A stretch of DNA of 64,000 nucleotides. It comes from Caulobacter segnis (lineage in GTDB: Bacteria > Pseudomonadota > Alphaproteobacteria > Caulobacterales > Caulobacteraceae). The notes beneath the pieces were generated by a model. The model was not told where the DNA came from and ran no database searches. It saw nothing but the letters and a program-made list of their open reading frames with translations. The position numbers and the translations under genes were made by a program. How positions within the stretch are numbered: the stretch's first letter is position 1; every line of letters begins with the position of its first letter. Of this stretch, positions 45,795 through 55,093 are shown one piece after another. The stretch spans positions 3,906,001-3,970,000 of the forward strand of contig NZ_CP096040.1 in assembly GCF_023935105.1 (NCBI RefSeq), given 5' to 3'.

Positions 45795-46661
45795 ATGTTC
45801 AAGACCCTGGCCTTCACCCTGACCCTGACGCTCGCCGCGCCCGCCGTCGCGCAGCCCCGTCTGGCGCTGACGGATGTCCCCAAAGCCGCCGGCCCGTCTG
45901 TGTCGCTGTTCAATGGCCAGGACCTGAAGGATTGGGACGCCTGGCTGGGGTATGCCGACCCCGCCGTGACCTACAAGCGCCCGCCGATCGCCCCGATCGG
46001 CGCGACGGCCCGGAGCGCCGAGATCTTCAAGGTGGTGGCCGAGGACGGTCGCCCCGCCCTCTACGTCAACGGCAGGATCTGGGGCAGCTTGGTCCACAAG
46101 GGCGACTTCAAGAACTATCACCTGCGCCTGCAGTACAAGTGGGGCAAGGGCCGGTGGGCGCCGCGCGAGACCCAGGCGCCCAACAACGGCCTGCTCTACC
46201 ACTCGCACGGCGCGCCCGGCGTGGTCTGGGGCACCTGGAGCCAAGCGGTCGAGTTCGAGATCATGACCGGCTCGATCGGTATGGTCGTGCCGGTCGGCGA
46301 AGCCATCTCGGCGACCGCCAACGCCGTCGACGATCCCGGCATCATCAAGCCGAACCTGCGCTACTCGCCCACCGGCCGCGTCGTCACCGCCAAGGGCGGC
46401 GCGGCCGACTGGAACATCGAGGCCTATAGCGACGCCGAGAAGCCGGCCGGCCAATGGAACACCCTGGATCTCTACGTCCTCGGCGATCGCGCGGTCCATG
46501 TGGTCAACGGCGTTCCGGTGATGGAGGTCCGCGACCTGAGAACCGACGGCCAGCCGCTGACCCACGGCGCCATCCAACTGCAGTCGGAGGGCGCCGAGAC
46601 CTTCTTCCGCGATATCGTCCTAGAGCCGATTACCGCCCTGCCCAGGGTGGTGGCGAAGTAG
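45795..46661 (+). CDS. DUF1080 (3-keto-disaccharide hydrolase-like) exported protein
   Basis: 288 aa with a signal peptide (TLAFTLTLTLAAPAVA). It has the DUF1080 concanavalin-like fold signature: SLFNGQDLKDWD near the start, NYHLRLQYKWG, NNGLLYHS, EFEIMTGS and the closing GAIQLQSEGAETFFRDIVLEPI. The family is linked to carbohydrate binding or hydrolysis of 3-keto sugars. A sequence GCGGGAGGACGC precedes the ATG. It ends directly against the convergent regA stop with no spacing. Its substrate is unknown. Confidence 0.88.
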   Translation: MFKTLAFTLTLTLAAPAVAQPRLALTDVPKAAGPSVSLFNGQDLKDWDAWLGYADPAVTYKRPPIAPIGATARSAEIFKVVAEDGRPALYVNGRIWGSLVHKGDFKNYHLRLQYKWGKGRWAPRETQAPNNGLLYHSHGAPGVVWGTWSQAVEFEIMTGSIGMVVPVGEAISATANAVDDPGIIKPNLRYSPTGRVVTAKGGAADWNIEAYSDAEKPAGQWNTLDLYVLGDRAVHVVNGVPVMEVRDLRTDGQPLTHGAIQLQSEGAETFFRDIVLEPITALPRVVAK

Positions 46662-47192
46662 TCAGCTGATCCGCCGCTTCTCCAGCTTTCGCGCCAGGGT
46701 GCGGCGGTGCATGCCCAGGCGCCGGGCCGTCTCGGAGATGTTGAAGTCGCTCTCGACCAGGGTCTGGTGGATGCGCTCCCATTCCAGGTCCTTGATCGAG
46801 GTGGCGCGTTCGACGATCGCCGCGTCGACATCGCCCTCGCCCTTGTGGAAGGCCGCCTCGATGTCGTCGGTGTTGGAGGGCTTGGCCAGGTAGTGGCGGG
46901 CACCCAGCTTGATGGCCTCGACCGCCGTGGCGATGCTGGCGAAGCCGGTCAGCACCACGATCAGCATCGCCGGGTCGCGCTCGCTGAGCGCCCGCACGCA
47001 AGCCAGGCCCGACTCGCCGGCCAGTTTCAGGTCAACCACGGCATAGGTCGGCGCGAAGGTTTCCAGCGCCGCCATCGCCTCGTCCAGGCCGTGGGCATGG
47101 ACCACCTGATAGTCGCGCCGCTCGAATGAGCGCTTGAGGGTGGCGGCGAACTTCTCGTCGTCCTCAACGATGATCAGCTTGCGTTCAGCCAC
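46662..47192 (-). CDS. regA: RegA/ActR-type response regulator
   Basis: 176 aa. The receiver domain (about 5-120) has the phospho-acceptor Asp in YAVVDLKLAGESGL, the acidic pair IIVEDDEKF and the Lys in YLAKPSN. The output is a Fis-type helix-turn-helix at about 135-175 (NISETARRLGMHRRTLARKLEKR). The linker lacks the Pro-rich hinge of some RegA proteins. It overlaps the partner kinase gene by 8 bases. RegA controls oxidases and other redox genes in alphaproteobacteria. Confidence 0.93.
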   Translation of the reverse strand: MAERKLIIVEDDEKFAATLKRSFERRDYQVVHAHGLDEAMAALETFAPTYAVVDLKLAGESGLACVRALSERDPAMLIVVLTGFASIATAVEAIKLGARHYLAKPSNTDDIEAAFHKGEGDVDAAIVERATSIKDLEWERIHQTLVESDFNISETARRLGMHRRTLARKLEKRRIS

Positions 47193-48549
47193 GGGGCGCT
47201 CCGATCTCCAGCGAGGACAGCGGCAGGTCCAGCACCACGCGCGCGCCGCCCTCGGCCAGGTTCTCGGCGCTGGCCCGGCCGCCCAGCTTGCGCAGCACGT
47301 TGACCACCAGGAAGAGGCCGAGACCCCCGCCGGCCCGGCCCTTGGTCGAGTTGTACGGCTTGCCGAAGTTCTCCAGCGTCTCGTCGGTGAAGCCGGGACC
47401 GTCGTCCTCGACCTCGATCAACAGCCGATTCTCGCGCACGCCGGCCCACAGCCGCGCGCCGCCCGAACCCGCTTGGCGCGACGCGTCCAGGGCGTTGTCG
47501 AGGACGTTGTGGATCACCTGCTTCAGGGTCGATTCCGCGACGATCGGCGTCGGCGCGATCAGATCGGTCTCGTACGTCAGAGCCTCGCCGCCGCGGGTCG
47601 CGCGCCAGTCGGCCACGACCTCGTCCAGGAAGGCGCGCAGGGTGCTGGCCCGCACCTCGCCGCCGCGCGCCTCGCCAGCCGATTGCAGGACTCCGGTGAC
47701 GATCGTCTTGCAGCGCTGGACCTCGCCGCGCATGTCCTCCAGCTCCTGGAGCAGGTCAGGTTGGTCGGCGAAGATCGGCATGCGCCGCCAGTCGCCCAGG
47801 ATCACGTCCAGCGTCGCCAGCGGCGTGCCCAGCTCGTGCGCGGCGCCCGAGGCCAGCAGGCCCATTCGGACGATGTGTGTCTCCTCGGCCGCCCGCTGGC
47901 GCAGTTCGGCCAGGCGGGCGTCGTGGCGGCGCAGATTGGCGTTGATGCGGTCGACGAAGGTCACCAGCAGCACCGCGTCCAGCACGATGCCAACCAGCAT
48001 GCCCATCAGGAACATGTCGAAGAAGGCCTGGTCGCTCAGCCCGGTGGCGACGATCGGCCGGTTGAAGGCCACCAACAGGATGAAACAGAAGCTGGTCAGG
48101 GCCACGATCGCCCAGGTCGCCCAGGCCTCCAGTAGCACCGCCCCCAGGATCACGTGCAGCAGGTATAGGGTCGTGAACGGATTGGTCGCCCCGCCGCTGA
48201 GATAGAGCTGGGCGGTGAGGGCCAGAGTGTCCAGCGCCAGGGCCAGACACAGGTCGTAGCGGCCCAGCGGCGTGGCGCGCTTCAGGCGCAACAGGCTGCA
48301 CAGGTTCAGCACCACCAGCCCGATCAGCACCAGCATCATCGGCGCCAGCGGCAGCTTGAAGCCCAGGCTGAAATGCACCGCCAGGATGGTGAGCACCTGG
48401 CCCAACACCGCGATCCAGCGCAGGTGGATCAGCTGCAGCATGTTCTGGCGCGCGATGGCGTCGGCCGGTCCGCTGGCGTTGTCCGCCGCCCGCGCGCCTG
48501 ACAGCCAGCCCGCCACGCCGGAGAACACGATGCTGGCGGTCGGCGTCAT
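47185..48549 (-). CDS. regB: RegB/ActS/PrrB-type redox sensor kinase
   Basis: 454 aa from the ATG at 48549 (MTPTASIVFSG), whose ATG overlaps the surf1 stop (ATGA). Six membrane helices occupy about residues 40-205. The conserved quinone-site segment GGATNPFTTLYLLHVILG is present. The phospho-acceptor His is in AAHELGTPLATL and the redox-active Cys position is in EVQRCKTI. The ATP domain has NVLDNALDAS and GGGLGLFLVV. It should sense the ubiquinone pool and cysteine redox state and phosphorylate RegA. Being downstream of the cyo genes is notable. Confidence 0.94.
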   Translation of the reverse strand: MTPTASIVFSGVAGWLSGARAADNASGPADAIARQNMLQLIHLRWIAVLGQVLTILAVHFSLGFKLPLAPMMLVLIGLVVLNLCSLLRLKRATPLGRYDLCLALALDTLALTAQLYLSGGATNPFTTLYLLHVILGAVLLEAWATWAIVALTSFCFILLVAFNRPIVATGLSDQAFFDMFLMGMLVGIVLDAVLLVTFVDRINANLRRHDARLAELRQRAAEETHIVRMGLLASGAAHELGTPLATLDVILGDWRRMPIFADQPDLLQELEDMRGEVQRCKTIVTGVLQSAGEARGGEVRASTLRAFLDEVVADWRATRGGEALTYETDLIAPTPIVAESTLKQVIHNVLDNALDASRQAGSGGARLWAGVRENRLLIEVEDDGPGFTDETLENFGKPYNSTKGRAGGGLGLFLVVNVLRKLGGRASAENLAEGGARVVLDLPLSSLEIGAPRG

Positions 48550-49286
48550 GAACCCTCTTGGCTGTGGTTCCGCCGCGCGTCGCGCGCGACGTACAGGCCA
48601 GCGCCGCTCGTCAGCAGGGCCAGGCCGAACCAGGTCAGGGCATAGATTAGATGACTGTTGGGGAAACGCACGACCGTAAGCCCCCCTAGCGGCCAGCCGC
48701 CTGGATTGGGCGACGCGTCGGCGTCCACGAAGTACGGCGCGACCGTGGACAGATGATGAGCGGCGGCGATGGCCTGGACGTCGCGGGAGTACCACCGCCC
48801 CTGCCCCGGCTGGTTCTGGCGGAGAAAGCCGCCGTGGGGTTCGGTGACGCGCAGCAGGCCGACCACCGTGACCGGCCCGGCGACATCGCCGGCGCTTCGC
48901 GTGGCTGCCGCTTTGCGCTCGGTCGGCACGAAGCCGCGATTGACCAGCACGGTGAAGCCGCGATCGGTCTTCAGCGGCGTCAGGACCCAGAAACCAGGAC
49001 CCTTGTCGGTCACCGCCTGGACCAGGGTTTCGGCGTCATGGTCGAAGACGCCGGTGAGGCGAACGCGGCGATAGGCGTCGTCGCGGGAGATGGCGGGCCA
49101 GGCGTCCGGGCCAGGCGTGGGCGTTGGCGCGGCGTGGAGGCGCTGCTCGACCCGAACAATCAAGTCGAGCTTCCACGCCCGGCGCTGGACCTGCCAGGCG
49201 CCCAGCAGGACGAAGACCACGGTGAAGGCGGCGCACAGTCCGATCAGGACGATGGAGCGCGCCCGCCTTCCCCGCGCCGTCGTCAC
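48546..49286 (-). CDS. SURF1 family oxidase assembly protein
   Basis: 246 aa from a GTG at 49286 overlapping the cyoD stop (GTGA). Two membrane helices lie near the ends (about 13-32 and 208-228). Family motifs are visible: LLGAWQVQRRAWK, VNRGFVP and the closing FPNSHLIYALTWFGLALL. SURF1 helps place heme in oxidase subunit I. In Paracoccus a separate Surf1q serves the quinol oxidase, and the location here inside the cyo operon fits that role. Confidence 0.92.
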   Translation of the reverse strand: MTTARGRRARSIVLIGLCAAFTVVFVLLGAWQVQRRAWKLDLIVRVEQRLHAAPTPTPGPDAWPAISRDDAYRRVRLTGVFDHDAETLVQAVTDKGPGFWVLTPLKTDRGFTVLVNRGFVPTERKAAATRSAGDVAGPVTVVGLLRVTEPHGGFLRQNQPGQGRWYSRDVQAIAAAHHLSTVAPYFVDADASPNPGGWPLGGLTVVRFPNSHLIYALTWFGLALLTSGAGLYVARDARRNHSQEGS

Positions 49287-49672
49287 GGCATCTGCTTCAT
49301 GTCGTGCGCGTCGAGCGGCATCATATGGGTGTTCAGGTTGTGCATCACCCACAGCGAGCCGCTCAGCGTGATCACCACCAGGATCAGGGTGAACATCAGG
49401 GCCAGCAGGGTCCATCCGCCTTCCGAACGCGAGTTCATGTGCAGGAAGTAGACCATGTGCACCAGGACCTGGATCACCGCCAGCCCCATCACCGCCACGG
49501 CGGTCATCTGGGGCGTGGGCAGGACGTGGCCCATGACCAGCCAGAACGGGATGGCGGTCAGGATCACCGCCAGCACGAAGCCGATCACATAGTCCTTCAG
49601 CGAGCCGTGCCCGGCGTCGTGGCCGTGGCCCTCGTGGGCGCCGGGGGCGTGGTGCGTGTCGTGCGCGGTCAT
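49283..49672 (-). CDS. cyoD: Cytochrome o ubiquinol oxidase subunit IV
   Basis: 129 aa from the ATG at 49672, which overlaps the cyoC stop (TGATG). A His/Gly-rich N-terminus (HDTHHAPGAHEGHGHDAGHG) precedes three membrane helices. The helix pair with VLVHMVYFLHMN and the WTLLALMFTLILVVI segment is typical of CyoD. It stabilises the CuB centre assembly. The His-rich tail could bind metal. Confidence 0.93.
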   Translation of the reverse strand: MTAHDTHHAPGAHEGHGHDAGHGSLKDYVIGFVLAVILTAIPFWLVMGHVLPTPQMTAVAVMGLAVIQVLVHMVYFLHMNSRSEGGWTLLALMFTLILVVITLSGSLWVMHNLNTHMMPLDAHDMKQMP

Positions 49673-50295
49673 CACAGCACTCCCAGCAGATAGACGAACG
49701 AGAAGACGCCGATCCAGACGACGTCCAGGAAGTGCCAGAACATCGACAGGCACATCAGGCGGCGCTTCATCGCGTCATCAAGGCCGCGCCGGGCGACCTG
49801 CGTCATCAGCGTGATCAGCCAGATGATGCCGAAGGTCACGTGCAGGCCGTGGGTGCCGACCAGGGTGAAGAACGACGACAGGAAGGCGCTGCGCTGCGGG
49901 CCCGCGCCCTCGTGGATCAGGTGGGCGAACTCGTAGAGCTCCAGCGACAGGAAGCCGGCGCCGAAGAGGCCGGTGATCGCCAGCCAGACGAGGGTCGGCG
50001 ACTTGCGGCCGGCCTGGGCCGACAGCATGGCGAAGCCGTAGGTGATCGACGAGAACAGCAGGAGGCCCGTGTTCACCGCCACCAGCGGCAGGTCGAACAG
50101 GTCCGCCCCCGACGGGCCGGCCGCATAGTTGCGACCCAGCACGGCATAGGTCGCGAACAGCACCGCGAAGATCAGGCAGTCGCTCATCAGGTAGATCCAG
50201 AACCCCAGCAGGGTCCCGTTCTCCGGATGGTGCTCCTCGGTCATGTGGAAGCGGTTGGCGTCCGCTTCCGTCAAGGCATGGGCTTTAGAGGCCAT
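49672..50295 (-). CDS. cyoC: Cytochrome o ubiquinol oxidase subunit III
   Basis: 207 aa with five membrane helices. Characteristic segments are [42 protein letters not shown] (here [19 protein letters not shown]) and the end [21 protein letters not shown]. It starts two bases after the cyoB stop. It belongs to the heme-copper oxidase subunit III group and sits in the bo3 complex. Confidence 0.95.
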   Translation of the reverse strand: MASKAHALTEADANRFHMTEEHHPENGTLLGFWIYLMSDCLIFAVLFATYAVLGRNYAAGPSGADLFDLPLVAVNTGLLLFSSITYGFAMLSAQAGRKSPTLVWLAITGLFGAGFLSLELYEFAHLIHEGAGPQRSAFLSSFFTLVGTHGLHVTFGIIWLITLMTQVARRGLDDAMKRRLMCLSMFWHFLDVVWIGVFSFVYLLGVL

Positions 50296-50297
50296 GG

Positions 50298-52295
50298 TCA
50301 GGTCAGGCTCCGCAGGGCTTCGGTGCGCGCGTCCTCGACGCGGACGACCTCCTCGGCCGGGATGTAGTAGTCACGCTTGAAGTTGAAGGTGTGGGCGATC
50401 GCCGTGGCCACCAGGGCGACGAACGAGACGATCGCCAGCCACCAGATGTGCCAGATGAGCGCAAAGCCCAGCACGGTGCTGATCCCGGCCAGGATCACCC
50501 CGGCGCCGGTGTTGGCCGGCATGTGGATCGGGATGAAGCCGGTGGTCGGGCGCTCGTAGCCGCGCGCCTTCATGTCCCACCAGGCGTCCAGCTGGTGGAT
50601 CACCGGGGTGAAGGCGAAGTTGTAGGCCGGCGGCGGCGACGAGGTCGACCACTCCAGCGTCCGGCCGCCCCAAGGATCGCCGGTCTCGTCGCGCAAGGCC
50701 TCGCGGTTGCGGATGCTGACGACGATCTGGACGATGAAGGCCAGGATGCCGCACAGGATGATCACCGCGCCGATCGCCGCGATCACGAACCAGATCTGCA
50801 AGGACGGGTCCTCGAAGTGGTTCATGCGGCGGGTCACACCCATCAGGCCCAGCACGTACAGCGGGGTGAAGGCGACCCAGAAGCCGACCAGCCAGCACCA
50901 GAACGAGACCTTGCCCCAGAACGGATCCAGCTTGAAGCCGAAGGCCTTGGGGAACCAGTAGGTGATGCCGGCGAACATGCCGAACACCACGCCGCCGATG
51001 ATCACGTTGTGGAAGTGGGCGATCAGGAACAGGCTGTTGTGCAGCACGAAGTCGGCGGGCGGGACGGCCAGCAGCACGCCGGTCATGCCGCCGATCACGA
51101 AGGTGACCATGAAGCCTACGGTCCACAGCATCGGCACCTCGAAGCGGATGCGGCCGCGGTACATCGTGAACAGCCAGTTGAAGATCTTGGCCCCGGTTGG
51201 GATCGAGATGATCATCGTCGTGATCCCGAAGAACGAGTTCACGCTGGCGCCCGAGCCCATGGTGAAGAAGTGGTGCAGCCAGACGATGTACGACAGGATC
51301 GTGATGACGACGGTGGCGTAGACCATCGAGCTGTAGCCGAACAGGCGCTTGCCGCAGAAGGTCGAGACCACTTCCGAGAACACGCCGAAGGCCGGCAGGA
51401 TCAGGATGTAGACCTCGGGGTGGCCCCAGATCCAGATCAGGTTCACGTACATCATCGGGTTGCCCCCGAAGTCGTTCGTGAAGAAGTTCGTATAGAGGTA
51501 TCGGTCGGCGGTCAGTAGGGCCAGGGTGGCGGTCAGGATCGGGAAGGTCGCCACGATCAGGACGTTGGTGCACAGCGAGGTCCAGGTGAAGACCGGCATC
51601 TTCATCAGGCTCATGCCCGGGGCGCGCATCTTGATGATAGTCACGACCAGGTTGATGCCCGAGAGCGTGGTCCCCACCCCGGCGATCTGCAGCGCCCAGA
51701 TGTAGTAATCGACCCCGACATCCGGACTGTAGGCCAGGTTCGACAGCGGCGGATAGGCCAGCCAGCCGGTGCGGGCGAACTCGCCGACGAACAGCGACAG
51801 CATCACCGTCACCGCGCCGCCGACCGTCATCCAGAAGCTGAAGTTGTTCAGGAAGGGGAACGCCACGTCGCGCGCGCCGATCTGCAACGGCACGGCCAGG
51901 TTCATCAGGCCGGTGACCAGCGGCATCGCCACGAAGAAGATCATGATCACGCCGTGGGCGGTGAAGATCTGGTCGTAGTGGTGGGCGGGCAGATAGCCGG
52001 CTTGGTCGCCGAAAGCGATGGCCTGCTGAGCGCGCATCATCAGGGCGTCGGCGAAGCCGCGCAGCAGCATGATGATGGCCAGGATGATGTACATCACCCC
52101 GATCTTCTTGTGGTCGACGCTGGTCAGCCACTCACGCCACAGGTAGCCCCATAGCTTGTAGCGGGTCAGCAGGGCCAGGGTGGCGAGGCCGCCCAAGGCG
52201 ACCATGGCGAAGGTCACGAGCAGGATCGGCTCGTGCAGCGGAATGGCGTCCCAGGTGAGACGGCCGAAGATGAGTTTTGCGAGGTCCGCGGACAT
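50298..52295 (-). CDS. cyoB: Cytochrome o ubiquinol oxidase subunit I
   Basis: 665 aa with about 15 membrane helices. Heme and CuB ligands are visible: [15 protein letters not shown] (His-Tyr crosslink), HHFFTMG and [12 protein letters not shown]. The ubiquinol-site residues of E. coli CyoB are conserved in [10 protein letters not shown] and HHYDQIF (the Arg, Asp, His and Gln). It therefore should be a true ubiquinol oxidase that pumps protons. It is separated from cyoA by 20 bases. Confidence 0.97.
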   Translation of the reverse strand: MSADLAKLIFGRLTWDAIPLHEPILLVTFAMVALGGLATLALLTRYKLWGYLWREWLTSVDHKKIGVMYIILAIIMLLRGFADALMMRAQQAIAFGDQAGYLPAHHYDQIFTAHGVIMIFFVAMPLVTGLMNLAVPLQIGARDVAFPFLNNFSFWMTVGGAVTVMLSLFVGEFARTGWLAYPPLSNLAYSPDVGVDYYIWALQIAGVGTTLSGINLVVTIIKMRAPGMSLMKMPVFTWTSLCTNVLIVATFPILTATLALLTADRYLYTNFFTNDFGGNPMMYVNLIWIWGHPEVYILILPAFGVFSEVVSTFCGKRLFGYSSMVYATVVITILSYIVWLHHFFTMGSGASVNSFFGITTMIISIPTGAKIFNWLFTMYRGRIRFEVPMLWTVGFMVTFVIGGMTGVLLAVPPADFVLHNSLFLIAHFHNVIIGGVVFGMFAGITYWFPKAFGFKLDPFWGKVSFWCWLVGFWVAFTPLYVLGLMGVTRRMNHFEDPSLQIWFVIAAIGAVIILCGILAFIVQIVVSIRNREALRDETGDPWGGRTLEWSTSSPPPAYNFAFTPVIHQLDAWWDMKARGYERPTTGFIPIHMPANTGAGVILAGISTVLGFALIWHIWWLAIVSFVALVATAIAHTFNFKRDYYIPAEEVVRVEDARTEALRSLT

Positions 52296-52315
52296 GTTGG
52301 GTCTCTATCCTGGGA

Positions 52316-53377
52316 TCAGCGCTGGGCGGTCTTTGGGGCGCAAAGCGCGGCGACAAACGCGTGCAGACCGCCTTCCTGACCGCGCCGGACGCGCTTGTCG
52401 TATTCGAGGGTGGTGACGTTGTAGACGCCGGCCATGCCGAGGCCGCCTTGAGCGTCGATGCGCATCATGTCGTGCTGGCACATCTTGCCCGGCTCGACGC
52501 AGCGGTTGACCGCCTTGTCGAACAGGCCCGCGTCGACCGTGGCGAAGCGCTGGACCGGGGCCTTCTCGCTGGGCTTCTCCAGCACCAGGTAGCGCGGGCC
52601 GTCCAGGCGGTCGCTCCCCTTGCGGACCTCGGCGGTCCAGCGGTCGAAGTCCGCCCGGCTCATGCCGTGGAACTTGAAGCGCATGTGCGAGAAGCCCGCG
52701 CCGCTGTAGTTGGCCGAGAAGCCGTCGAAGGTTCCGGGCTTGTTGATCACCGCGTGCAGCTGGGTGGTCATGCCGGGCATGGCGTAGATCTGGCCGGCCA
52801 GGGCGGGCACGTAGAACGAGTTCATCACCGACGAGCTGGTCAGCTGAAAGTCGATCGGGGTGTCGATCGGTGCGGCCAGCTCATTGACCGTGGCGACGCC
52901 CAGTTCGGGATAGATGAACAGCCACTTCCAATCGAGGGCCACGACCTGGACCTTCAGCGGCTTGACGTGCTGGGCGCTGCGGCCTGGCGCTAGGCGATCC
53001 AGCGGCCGGTAGGGATCCAGCAGGTGGGTGCTGGTCCAGGTCACCGCGCCCAGGATGGTGATGATCACCAGCGGCGCGGCCCAGATGACGATCTCCAGAC
53101 GCGTGGAATGGTGCCAGTCGGGGTCGTACCTGGCCGCCTCGTTCGAGCGCCGGTACTTCCAGGCGAAGAACAAGGTCAGGGCGATCACCGGCACGATGAT
53201 CAACAGCATCAGCACGGTCGCGACGATGATCAGGTCGCGTTGCTGCACGGCGATATCGCCGGACGGATTCATCACCACCCAGTCGCAGCCGCCGAGGGCG
53301 AGCAGCAGGGGCAGCAGGGCCAGCTTGCCCAGCAAGCCTGGCGAAGGACGGGGTGTGAGCCTGGAGGTCGGACGCAT
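52316..53377 (-). CDS. cyoA: Cytochrome o ubiquinol oxidase subunit II
   Basis: 353 aa from the ATG at 53377; a longer frame to 53521 adds a non-conserved leader. It has a lipoprotein signal with lipobox LALGGC and two membrane helices (about 45-70 and 88-110). The cupredoxin domain (DWKWLFIYPELG, SSSVMNSFYVPALAGQIYAMPGM, SANYSGAGFSHMRF) lacks the CuA cysteines, which confirms a quinol oxidase. First gene of the cyoABCD-surf1-regBA operon. Confidence 0.96.
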   Translation of the reverse strand: MRPTSRLTPRPSPGLLGKLALLPLLLALGGCDWVVMNPSGDIAVQQRDLIIVATVLMLLIIVPVIALTLFFAWKYRRSNEAARYDPDWHHSTRLEIVIWAAPLVIITILGAVTWTSTHLLDPYRPLDRLAPGRSAQHVKPLKVQVVALDWKWLFIYPELGVATVNELAAPIDTPIDFQLTSSSVMNSFYVPALAGQIYAMPGMTTQLHAVINKPGTFDGFSANYSGAGFSHMRFKFHGMSRADFDRWTAEVRKGSDRLDGPRYLVLEKPSEKAPVQRFATVDAGLFDKAVNRCVEPGKMCQHDMMRIDAQGGLGMAGVYNVTTLEYDKRVRRGQEGGLHAFVAALCAPKTAQR

Positions 53378-53443
53378 GTGGCGCCCGATAGGCCGTTCTG
53401 CTGCGGTGCGACATTGGACCGTTTGTCCTAGGTCAAGCCGCCG

Positions 53444-53459
53444 CTTGCCAACGGTCAAG
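53444..53459. promoter_or_regulatory. TTG-N8-CAA palindrome upstream of cyoA
   Basis: CTTGCCAACGGTCAAG is symmetric at its outer and some inner positions and lies 67 bases upstream of cyoA. It resembles an FNR/FixK box (TTGAT-N4-ATCAA) only in the TTG and CAA ends. A related GGTCAAGC / GCTTGCC pair partly overlaps. It is a possible redox regulator site, not proven. Confidence 0.3.
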
Positions 53460-53598
53460 CTCTCGTGAACGGAGCCGAAGCGCCACGAAGGCGTTTGCCA
53501 GATCGTGTTCGTTGGCCCCATGCTCCCCTCCAGACCGCCGCGAAGGCGGCGCGAAATGCGGAACTAGGGACGGTAACGAGGAATAGGCGCGTCAGTTC

Positions 53599-54930
53599 AT
53601 GGCTCAAGAGTTCACAATCCCCACATCGTCAGGTCTGGAACGCGACGCGCGCAGGATGCACGCCGACGCGCACGGCGTCCGACCGGGCGAGATCGCGCTG
53701 GGCGTGGTCATCGGCCGCACCTCGGAATTCTTCGACTTCTTCGTCTACGCCATCGCCTCGGTGCTGGTGTTCCCGCAGCTGTTCTTCCCGTTCGTCGATC
53801 GCCTGACGGGCGTGATGTTGTCGTTCGCGGTCTTTGCCCTGGCCTTTGTCGCCCGCCCGTTCGGCTCGGCGATCTTCGGCGCGATCGACCGCCGCTTCGG
53901 CCGCGGGGCCAAGCTGACGGTGGCGCTGTTCCTGCTGGGCGGCTCGACCGCCTTCATCAGCTTCCTACCTGGCTACGCGACCGTCGGCCCGCTGGCCATC
54001 TGGGCGCTGGCGGCCTGCCGCATCGGTCAGGGCCTGGCCCTGGCCGGGGCCTGGGACGGCCTGGCCTCGCTGCTGGCGCTGAACGCGCCCGAGAAGAAGC
54101 GCGGCTGGTACGCGATGATCCCGCAACTGGGCGCGCCGTTCGGCTTCATGCTGGCCAGCGGCCTCTTCGCCTATTTCGTCAGCAGCCTGGGCGGGGCTGA
54201 CTTCCTGGACTGGGGTTGGCGCTATCCGTTCTTCGCCGCCTTCGCGATCAACGTCGTGGCCCTGTTCGCTCGCCTGCGCATCGTCGCCACCGAGGACTAC
54301 GGCGCCCTGTTCGAGAAGCGCGAGCTGCGCCCCACTCCCGTCGCCTCGCTGCTGCGGGCCGAGGGCGGCAACGTGCTGATCGGAGCCTTCGCCCCGCTGG
54401 CCACCTTCGCCATGTTCCATCTGGTCACTGTCTTCCCGCTGTCGTGGGTGATCCTGCATGACCCCGACCAGGCCCTGACCTTCCTGCGCATCGAACTCTT
54501 CGGCGCCTTGGTTGGCGTCGGCGGCATCCTGGCCTCGGGCTGGATCGCCGACCGCATCAACCGCCAGAACCAGCTGGCCCTGTCGGCCCTGCTGATCGGC
54601 GGCTTCAGCCTGCTGGCTCCGCGCCTGCTGGACGGCGGCTCCCTGGGCCAGACCCTGTACGTCGTGCTGGGCTTCGCGATCCTGGGCCTGTCGTTCGGCC
54701 AGGCGGCCGGCACGGTCAGCTCGCGCTTCTCCAAGCGCTATCGCTACACCGGCGCGGCGGTAACCTCGGACCTCTCGTGGCTGATCGGCGCGGGCTTCGC
54801 CCCGCTGGCCGCCCTGGGCCTGGCCACCCTGTGGGGCCTGCCCGCCATCGGCCTCTATCTGGCCTCCGGCGCGATCGCGACGCTGGTCGCCCTGACCATC
54901 GACCGCAATCGCCGGCTGGCGCTGAAGTAG
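53599..54930 (+). CDS. MHS-family MFS transporter
   Basis: 443 aa with twelve membrane helices. It is of the metabolite:H+ symporter group by GVVIGRTSEFFDFFVYAIASVLVFP, FVARPFGSAIFGAIDRRFGRGAKL and FLDWGWRYPFF. The N-terminal 30 residues are polar. No strong ribosome-binding site is seen near the ATG, so the start is moderately secure. It is divergent from cyoA. Substrate unknown; relatives carry dicarboxylates, citrate or betaine. Confidence 0.88.
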   Translation: MAQEFTIPTSSGLERDARRMHADAHGVRPGEIALGVVIGRTSEFFDFFVYAIASVLVFPQLFFPFVDRLTGVMLSFAVFALAFVARPFGSAIFGAIDRRFGRGAKLTVALFLLGGSTAFISFLPGYATVGPLAIWALAACRIGQGLALAGAWDGLASLLALNAPEKKRGWYAMIPQLGAPFGFMLASGLFAYFVSSLGGADFLDWGWRYPFFAAFAINVVALFARLRIVATEDYGALFEKRELRPTPVASLLRAEGGNVLIGAFAPLATFAMFHLVTVFPLSWVILHDPDQALTFLRIELFGALVGVGGILASGWIADRINRQNQLALSALLIGGFSLLAPRLLDGGSLGQTLYVVLGFAILGLSFGQAAGTVSSRFSKRYRYTGAAVTSDLSWLIGAGFAPLAALGLATLWGLPAIGLYLASGAIATLVALTIDRNRRLALK

Positions 54931-55093
54931 CGCTGGCCACGTCTCGGCGCTCCCAGGCGGAGCGCCGGGCGCGTCTTCCCACTCCCGTCCTCGACGCCGC
55001 AGACGCCCGGCGCGACGGCCCGCGCCGTTACGCGAGAATATTTGCGAGATTTTCTTATAGGTTGTATTCTCGGCGCGAACGAGGGGAAGCGCC

